A stretch of 19,516 nt of DNA from Isohypsibius dastychi (taxonomy: Eukaryota > Tardigrada > Eutardigrada > Parachela > Isohypsibiidae), in contig JAQIWT010000479.1 of the NCBI GenBank assembly GCA_034696485.1, forward strand, positions 1-19,516. Reading direction: 5' to 3'. Below, one piece after another: positions 1 through 6,961 of the stretch. Made by a program: the position numbers and the translations under genes. The number at the start of each line of letters is the position of its first letter. The first letter of the stretch is position 1. The notes beneath the pieces are model-generated. The model had not been told where the DNA came from, made no database searches, and saw only the letters and a list, made by a program, of their open reading frames with translations.

Positions 1-80
1 GCCGACGAAACGATCTTGCCGGCAAAATGGTTTCGCGAAATGGTTTCGAAACCACGAAACGATCTTGCCGGCTACAGGTG
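1..80. repeat. Short direct repeats and palindromes at the window edge
   Basis: A 19-base word, ACGAAACGATCTTGCCGGC, occurs at 5-23 and again at 54-72. Between the copies lie two perfect palindromes, TTTCGCGAAA at 31-40 and TGGTTTCGAAACCA at 41-54, and the phrase AAATGGTTTCG occurs twice. This looks like the edge of a repetitive or foldback-type element cut by the window boundary. The GGCAAAAT word here also recurs in the minisatellite near 940. No terminal motif or target-site duplication can be checked because the left flank is missing. Confidence 0.6.
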
Positions 81-920
81 TGGTGCCCACCCAGTTCGAA
101 CCACAGAAGGGCGATCATGGAGCGACTGAGACAGACCACGAACTATAGCTGTGTTTTCGTGTCTCATCGAACAGAAGCAAAGCGAATAATAGCTAGATAT
201 TTTTCTCATTTCTTTGACTTCTGCTGATTAGATAACTTAACCAACCAGCGGATGCTATCAACGCCAGCCGTGCCTAAAAACGTGTGTTTACCCACTTCCG
301 TTCTGTTTTCTGTTATCTTTCTTCAGATGTGCCGGGAAGAGTAGAACCCCTGCTCTGACGATTGAAGAAAAGAATGAAAGCCCCACTTCGAAATGTCTCT
401 TTTTTCGACAAGTTCAAGTAGTGGAAATCTGGCTTGGCTGGCGTTACGGTATCTTATTGTGTGTGAACACTTTGTCGAAAATTTCGTCGAAAATAAATTT
501 CTGAAATCGCGACACCTCGGCGATTGAAACTGATTTTTGTCGAAGAGGCAATTTGCCAAATACAAACAAATTTGGTGCATAGCCAGATGGCGAAGAAATT
601 TAAAGGCATGCGTCCACTTACGTGTCCATCGTCAATTTCTGAAGGAGCTATATTTCCAGGAGATCCTCGTCCTGATTCTTCTTGCTGAAGATTCACCGGC
701 TCCATATGCAAAAAAATATGTTCAGATTGATGAAGTATTGAGCGATTGCCGCAAAAAAAGGAGGTTGTAAATAGTTCAGTTTCTGACCAGTACAGTATTG
801 CACTGCGTTTTAAACTTCGTGATGTTCTAGGTTTTGCAACTTGTTTTCTTGTAGTGGTACCTAGCTAGTGGTACTCGTTCTATTCCATGAAATCCTGCAC
901 GCTTCACGTACATAATGCGT
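81..920. other. Intergenic stretch, no supportable gene
   Basis: Only short overlapping frames are present on both strands. The longest, at 537-770 (+) and 454-711 (-), have no recognisable motif and no paired splice sites that would link them. A polymerase III-like GTTCGAACC word at about 94-102 has no tRNA cloverleaf around it. I see no further feature here. Confidence 0.5.
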
Positions 921-1065
921 ATTCGCCAAAGACCTCTTAGGCAAAATGTCCTCTTCGGCAAAATGTACCCTGGGCAAAATATCTGTCGGCAAAAAGTTTC
1001 AAAAAATTTCGGCAAAATATCGTTTTGGCAAGAAGTCATTTCGGCGAAACGAGGTATTACCAGAA
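921..1065. repeat. Degenerate GGCAAAAT minisatellite
   Basis: About seven imperfect tandem units share the core GGCAAAA(T/A)(G/A)T followed by a short variable tail ending in TTC, TC or TG. Unit starts fall near 940, 957, 973, 988, 1011, 1027 and 1043, giving a period of about 15-23 bases. A preceding ATTCGCCAAA at 921 looks like a diverged unit. The open frames crossing this block are by-products of the repeat: the predicted peptides repeat K/G/F-rich words and match no domain. Confidence 0.7.
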
Positions 1066-1445
1066 TCAGTGCCGGACAGCTGGAAGAATTCACAGGCAAC
1101 TTTTTAAAACGGGAGACTCCCGAGGAAAATTTGTTTGCTTGAATTTTCAGGGAACGCGGTTGCTCGTTTTTGCCGGTTTGAATAAAAATCAACCTACGTA
1201 CGTCTGTGACCGTATGACCCGCTCCCCCGTACTTTTTCTCCTTCCAGAGACACATCTCGCAATGAATCACACCGGTACCGAATGAAGCTGTCCTTATCGA
1301 GATTGAAATCGGTGATACGGCGGTTCTCGGTATTTAGAACGTATGCCCACAGTGTGTCATTCGCGCCACTGCAGCCAACTTGTTCCAAGACACTTGAAGT
1401 CAGCCTGAGCCCAGAGCGTTATTTGCCGAATTCTCACACCGAGTC

Positions 1446-1452
1446 TATAAAT
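1446..1452 (+). promoter_or_regulatory. Possible TATA box of the GPCR gene
   Basis: TATAAAT lies 78 bases upstream of the GPCR start codon at 1530. A GCAGTC initiator-like word at 1480-1485 is about 35 bases downstream, which would leave a 5' leader of roughly 50 bases. Spacing is slightly longer than the usual 28-32, so this is suggestive only. Confidence 0.3.
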
Positions 1453-1529
1453 TAGCCAACCAATTATGTTCATCTGTTGCAGTCCATCTATCATTTCCAT
1501 CCATATAATATCGGTCTGTCAGCTGGAAA

Positions 1530-4500
1530 ATGTGGATCAACTCGGCTAATGGCACATATGTTTTTGACGGCGATGAATCTTTGACTTACCCGATAAGCGG
1601 GAGTTTTATTCGTGCTTTTGAAGTGATTGCCTGTGCATTCTTGTTGTCAGTTTGCGTTGCAGGTGAGACACTCAAATTCATTATCGATCATCAGATTCAA
1701 TATTCAGATTCAAATCGAACTGACTGATTTCACCCCGAAACATTTTATGCAGTTCAGTTCATTATGTACCGGCTTATTTCTTCCATGCAATTGTTCGCAG
1801 TCAAAATTAACCTACCGTAACATGAACTGCTGATTTTCTGGTGTCTTTTATTTTCCGATACGGAAATATTCGGTTATCTGAACTTAAACAACGATTTTTT
1901 ACAGTGTTTCTTCAATTTCGGCCATATCACACGAGGGGGGGGGGGGTCAGGTGTTGTTAAGCAGCGCATGCAAGTCTTGCACAATCTTTCTCAACTTATG
2001 TCATACTCACGTGATCTGATCATGCGCATGTCTTGTAAGTCGACGACCCTGCATGACTAATTTTTAGAAATCGTTTAAGCGGAATCTCCAATCATTTTCC
2101 ACAAAACGAAGAATGGGAAAAATCAGTGTGAAGATCTTAATCCATGGAAAATAAGCAATTCTTTTTTGTCACGCGGTTCAAATATGTACATAATTTTCTG
2201 GACAGTTTTCAAATCTTTTTTTAACAGAGTGACACGTCTGTACGTTGAGGCAGTTGTCTGTACGTTGAGGCAGAAGTCGTCGCCACGACCTCAGCCGTTT
2301 AAAGTTTTTTCTTCATTGCAGGAAACAGTTTAGTGTTGTATGTTATCTATCGTCATCGGCGCATGAGAACAATCACCAACTATCTGCTGGGCAACCTCGC
2401 CAGCGCTGACCTTTGCATGGCCTTCTTCCACACTGGACCTAATCTATACCTTCTAATTGTGGAGGACTGGATATTTGGAACGAATGCAATTGGACAAGGA
2501 CTCTGCATGGCTTACAGCTATTTGAGGAGTGTCAGCTATCATGGATCAATTCACGTCTTGATGGTACAGTATGCTGAGAAACTTCAGTTTTTTGGAAATA
2601 ATTTTCTTGGAGGCGACATGTCATGTCGCTTCACGTTCAAGTTTTCAAGGTTGATAGGAACCCAGAACCAAACTAGTTTTTGAACGCAAATGCTGGATAT
2701 GTTCTACGAGGAAACCAGACAACCCTCGAGCTAGACTGGATCACTTGCACTTGAGACAGTCTGATATTCTAGATATGAAAGAATTTCGTGCAACGAGCCT
2801 TTGAAAGTCCAGCTCTCCTTGAGCAAAAATGTCCTAGTGTACTGTAGCCCCCACATGACAATGCAAGACTAAAAAAAGTAATGAATTTCAGTGTCGTTGA
2901 CGCATCCTTATGCTCGCCCTTTCAGATGCCAGTATGCAGTGCAATGGTCAAAATTTCATCAATCCAGACGGTACATTCGCCTTTTTTCATTCTTGGTGGC
3001 TGGCTGATTTTTTTTAAGGTACAAAGCATGTGAACTGAACAACACAAGGGTTTCGTTTCCATTCATTTCATGAAGCCTTGCCTGAAATCTCGAGCACCGA
3101 TGTTATTTTTAAACTTAATGTGGTCACAACGATATTAACTATTCGAAAACTTGGCAAGAGTTTGCATGCCTACCTGAGGGTGTTTTTTCTGGACTTTCAC
3201 CCTTACAATATGCTGTCAAATTCAATGGTCCTTGAAATGTCAAAATAACCTTGGAGGCGACAAATGGTCAGACCCGCGCCCCTGGCAGTTCTTGACTTTG
3301 ACATAACCCCACTTTCCAATTCAAACAACGAGATGAAGTTTTTCGAGGGAAAATTCCATGGCTGTTCAAACTAACAAATCGTTGACAGAACGTAAAGTGT
3401 TTAAAAGAGACCATATGTATAATAAAAGTATGATTTTCTGATTTTTTCAAACTTTTTAAGGTTTAATGTACTGCTCTGCTTCGAATATGGGTCTCTGCTT
3501 TCTCAAGTGAGTCATACATGTACCGATGGTGTAGACCCTTGAGCACGCTTTGGAAAAGGCAATTTTATGGGTAGTAGAAAACACCGGCAACCCTTTATTT
3601 CTCGCACCTGAAAAACACTTTTGATTCCGAAAGAGTAAAGAACTGCTAAACCAACGAAATCTGCTGCAAGTTTTGAATTCCAATCTTCAATACGTGGTAA
3701 TCAGCTATTGTTTTCAGCTCATTGCAACCGAACGGTTCCTGGCAATCGTCCACCCATTCGGTAGCCGGTGCTTCCTCCTTTCCAAAACTGCTCTTCGTCT
3801 CTCTGTCCTCGCGGCTTGGCTCCTCAGTTTCCTAGTCAGTGTTCCAATCGGCATCTTCTCCGTCGCTTGGAGTCACGTCTACATGCGTCACGACGGCGTC
3901 GAAGTCAACCAAACCATGTGCATTCGCAAAGGTTACAGCGATGGGGCTATACACTGGCCGGCCTACGACATTTTCGTCTTTTTCCTCTGGTTCGTCCTCC
4001 CCTTGATCACCATGATCATATTTTACATCCTGGTCGGAATCAAACTCTGGAAACGCGCTGAGCTCAGACAACGGCGCGGGGGAAAAGAACTTTCGGTAAT
4101 GACATACCAAACCCGGCTTGGAAGCATGCGGCCGGAGCAAAAAAATCTGACGGATGAGAACACAGTTAAGAACAGGACGTCCGTGGATCCGGCGATAGAG
4201 GTGGATGGGTCGGATCAATCTTCGTCTGTTAGGACGAATAGCCTGGGAAGTAAAAAGTCACTGAGTGTGGTCATCAATTTGGCGGCCGATAAAGAGGGGG
4301 ATGGGGGTGACATGGCCGGGAATACGGACCCGTTGATGCAGCATCCTGATGTGCTACCGGAGATGTTGATTGAGATGAACAGACGCAAGAAGCGTCGTGC
4401 TGGTGAGTCAAGTCGAAGGACGAATGTTTTTGCATTGTATTTCGGTTTCTAAATCCATTTCGCCGCCAGTCTCTCTCTCACCCTAGACTAATCCCCATCT

Positions 4501-4860
4501 GATCTTCTCCTAGGTTCCGGATGGCTGAGCTCAATCAACTCTTCCACAGGCTCAGTTTCCCCAGATGTGATTGAAGAGCGTCGGCGTGTGATTCGCGCTC
4601 TTGTTGTGATGGTACTCGTCTTCTTCGTCTGCTGGCTTCCAATGCATGTCCGCAAACTGCTCTTCCACACGGTCTCCTACAATTTCTGGCATGGCTATCT
4701 GCCTGGTTTGACTGATTGGTTGGTTGTCATTCACGGCACTCTCAACCCCATCATCTACGCGTTCTTCTCATCACGTTTCCGTGAATGTGTCCGAGAAGTT
4801 CTGTATCGCCATCCTGGTCGGGATAACGCTTTTTATCGCCAGAGAAAATCGAACTCTTGA
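1530..4860 (+). CDS. Class A neuropeptide-type G-protein-coupled receptor (4 exons, 468 aa)
   Basis: Coding exons are 1530-1662, 2322-2563, 3718-4402 and 4514-4860. The total is 1407 nt and intron phases 1, 0 and 1 all match. The product is a plasma-membrane rhodopsin-like receptor. The short N-terminus has an NGT glycosylation site (N7). TM1 (about 26-50) carries the GN signature created exactly at the first splice junction. The first intracellular loop reads RMRTITNY, followed by LASAD in TM2. The first extracellular loop has EDWIFG and a Cys before TM3. TM3 ends in ERF (130-132) in place of DRY. The second loop has NQT and the partner Cys (C193). The third intracellular loop is long, about 140 residues. 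TM6 has CWLP and TM7 NPIIYAF. These features fit the peptide-receptor branch (tachykinin, SIFamide/NPFF, trissin). The TM6 end, PMHVRKLL, slightly favours a trissin-type receptor, but subtype and ligand are not established. The 1154-nt intron splits TM3 just before ERF. No break is visible. Confidence 0.93.
1663..2321 (+). other. GPCR intron 1 with a 12-G run and a small tandem duplication
   Basis: The intron runs from GTGAGA to a TTGCAG acceptor. It holds twelve consecutive G at 1935-1946. It also holds two copies of GTCTGTACGTTGAGGCAG (2236-2253 and 2256-2273), 20 bases apart and ending about 50 bases before the acceptor. Nothing else is recognised. Confidence 0.8.
2564..3717 (+). other. 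GPCR intron 2 (1154 nt), no embedded gene seen
   Basis: The donor GTACAG follows the ATG codon at 2561-2563 and the acceptor is TTTTCAG at 3711-3717. Joining here gives the standard TM3 spacing (S-x3-L-x2-IA-x-ER), which fixes both sites. Short minus-strand frames at 3268-3450 and 3456-3683 show no domain or splice logic. Confidence 0.75.
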
Positions 4861-4956
4861 GCTAGTATGGTTTTGTTCTCTTTGCTGTTACTTTGCCAGA
4901 TCTGTATATACGCACAAAATTCACTGCTTCTCTGACCATTCGCATAGAGAACTATT

Positions 4957-5586
4957 TTAGCACCGATTTTTTTTGTAAAAGTCAGGTATGATTACAAAAG
5001 ATTCACTGGTGCAAAAGTCTGCTAAATGAGATCTCACACCACACAATTGGCATCGAATATTCGACGAGCAGACTTTATTGGCTCCGAGATATTTGCATTC
5101 GTGATTGATTTTACAGCCCCAGCAATAAAAGATATCTGATTCGTTTATTTGCGATGGTTGTTTGTTATCAGTGGTAGTCTCAAAATATCCAACATGGCTT
5201 TTCATCCGTAAATCCCATCGAGAACTATGAGGAGATGTTACATCTCGATAAACAGATAATGAACGAAGACGAGACAGCATTTTTCTTAATTGCACACTGC
5301 CCTGGTGGTTTCCGTTGGGACTGATCTGCTTTTGCTGAAAGGAAGATTAACAATGACAGCTTACGTTTAATTGTCAGCATAAGACTAACATGAAACGAGC
5401 CACAGCGTCCAGAGTAAGTCCGAAGGTTCACGCTGAAAAACGCCATTGAAATTAAACCCGTGTTCATAAAAACGAATGATGCAAATGCACTGAACTCTGT
5501 AAGCCAAATTTCAACGTGAATAAAAAAGGGAAATTTTTTCTACAATAGATCGACCAGATCGTTATTGTCGCTTACCGAGTTTTCAT
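4957..5586 (-). CDS. Possible small CCHC zinc-knuckle protein (about 143 aa)
   Basis: The best-supported part is a last exon at 5334-4957 (126 codons with stop). Its reading frame opens directly after a TTCCTTTCAG acceptor, and a stop lies in the same frame just upstream of that acceptor. It encodes a textbook CCHC knuckle, CQLCGVRSHLADFC (C-x2-C-x4-H-x4-C), preceded by a second Cys/His cluster, CWGCKINHEC. Such knuckles bind single-stranded nucleic acid in cellular RNA-binding proteins and in retroelement gag proteins. A phase-consistent model adds exon 5432-5390 and a short first exon 5586-5576 starting at ATG. The total is 432 nt with introns of 143 and 55 nt, but these upstream exons are weak. 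The gene would converge with the GPCR, 97 bases apart. It could instead be a retroelement remnant. Confidence 0.35.
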
Positions 5587-5681
5587 CACGTGGTTCTGGA
5601 TTACCAGGCCCCTGTCAACATCATTTACTTTGAAATAATGAAGATAAAAAAAATGAGGGCTGAACACACACCGAGGTGACC

Positions 5682-6311
5682 GAGCCGCCGCTCAAGTATC
5701 CACAACTGTTTGAAGTCGTTTTCCCAACATTTAGGGATATCTTACCGAAGAGGGACATATCATTCGATTCAAAATTTTTTTCTACACCGGAAACACAATC
5801 CAGGGGGGTGACCTTATTTTCACTAGGGGGTGACTGCCAGGGGGACCCCTGGCATACTTTTTCTATTTTCATCCAGAAACTCACTTTTGAGCTCGCCATT
5901 TCTCATCGTTGTTTCCATGTGTGGAGAATTTCAGTATTTCAGGGAACTGGCAGATCTTACAGACCGTGCGAGGAATTCCAAGTCCAAACATTTGAAGTTT
6001 GTGAGAAGAAAAAACAATGATCGGAGAAAGGCTGAGTGGACAAGTCGAGATCGGGAAGCTCACAAAAACAAAACACGGAAACAACGATGAGAAATGGCGA
6101 GCTCAAAAGTGGGTTTCTGGATGAAAATAGAAAAAGTATGCCAGGGGTCCCCCTGGCAGTCACCCCCTAGTGAAAATAAGGTCACCCCCCTGGATTGTGT
6201 TTCCGGTGTAGAAAAAAATTTTGAATCGAATGATATGTCCCTCTTCGGTAAGATATCCCTAAATGTTGGGAAAACGACTTCAAACAGTTGTGGATACTTG
6301 AGCGGCGGCTC
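5682..6311. repeat. Long near-perfect inverted repeat (239-bp arms, 152-bp spacer)
   Basis: The left arm, 5682-5920, is the reverse complement of the right arm, 6073-6311, without any gap. Positions pair so that coordinates sum to 11993. I find only two mismatches, 5881/6112 (T against C) and 5917/6076 (A against G), so identity is 237 of 239. The spacer, 5921-6072, is unique sequence. Inside each arm lies a smaller GC-rich hairpin around TGCCAGGGG/CCCCTGGCA and two copies of GGGGGTGAC. No transposase frame, clear terminal motif or target-site duplication is seen. It may be a foldback or MITE-like element or a recent palindromic duplication. It sits between the 3' ends of convergent genes. 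Confidence 0.97.
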
Positions 6312-6961
6312 TGTGTAACAAACCTCCGCCGCTGGAAACGCGCTGGCGCTATTCATCACACAGCTGGTCAGAACGGCCATTGTGAACTAGAGCATGGCAG
6401 TTTTTACGAACATTTTGACAGATGGGTTGATGTAGACACTAGTTGCTTCCTTTCAAGCTTGTATTTTGCTCTTTAAATACGTTCTCTCAAAGTGAAAAGG
6501 CACCAGCACTTCCATTTTCCTGATAAAGACGTCTTAATCGTTCCGGCGCTAAATGATTTTGACTAACTAACTGCCTGAATATTCACTTGACTCTTACAAG
6601 TTCATTCCGGATATTTATTCTAAAAGTCAGCTGAGAAACCGGCACTTTGAGTATTCCGGTGGTTGGAATACATCTTGGTGCACACTTGGTGGTGGTGGAA
6701 AAAGGATGACCACTTCGTAAGCTGCCGAACCAGCACACTTGTAAGATATGTTTGAAGGTTCATAATTTGGTGGCCATCAAAATTTTTCGTCTAATTACTC
6801 AAGTATTTAAAATTTCTAACGATTCGATTAAAAACGAAGTGTGGCGAATCCCTTCCCTCAAAACTTCACCACTCTGTCCTTTCTAGCCAAAAGGTTTCCA
6901 CGTTCCCAATGCCCTGCAAAATTGTCCCGTCATGAAGTTTACTTGCTTCGTTCAGCTACAT
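6312..6961. other. 3'-flanking spacer of the receptor cyclase
   Basis: No gene is seen. A TTTATT at 6614-6619 reads AATAAA on the minus strand, about 345 bases past the cyclase stop. It could be a polyadenylation signal, though this is weak. A short GGT/TGG-rich patch lies near 6660-6700. Confidence 0.45.

Noticed and set aside
85-130. tRNA-like GTTCGAACC box
   Set aside because: No acceptor stem, anticodon arm or A box could be paired around it.
537-770. Plus-strand 77-residue frame
   Set aside because: Basic, featureless, overlaps another frame on the opposite strand, and shows no homologous motif.
3832-4218. Minus-strand 128-residue frame
   Set aside because: It is antisense to GPCR exon 3, which carries clear TM4-TM5 sequence; it is a shadow.
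5335-5364. A 30-nt intron (GTAAGC...TTTCAG) before the zinc-knuckle exon
   Set aside because: It is too short to be spliced normally and the phases do not match. A 55-nt intron with a GTTAGT donor keeps the frame.
5676-6380. Two similar proteins encoded on opposite strands in the 5.7-6.4 kb region
   Set aside because: They are the same frame read from the two arms of the inverted repeat. Frames are open on both strands of each arm and no domain is recognisable, so coding is unlikely.
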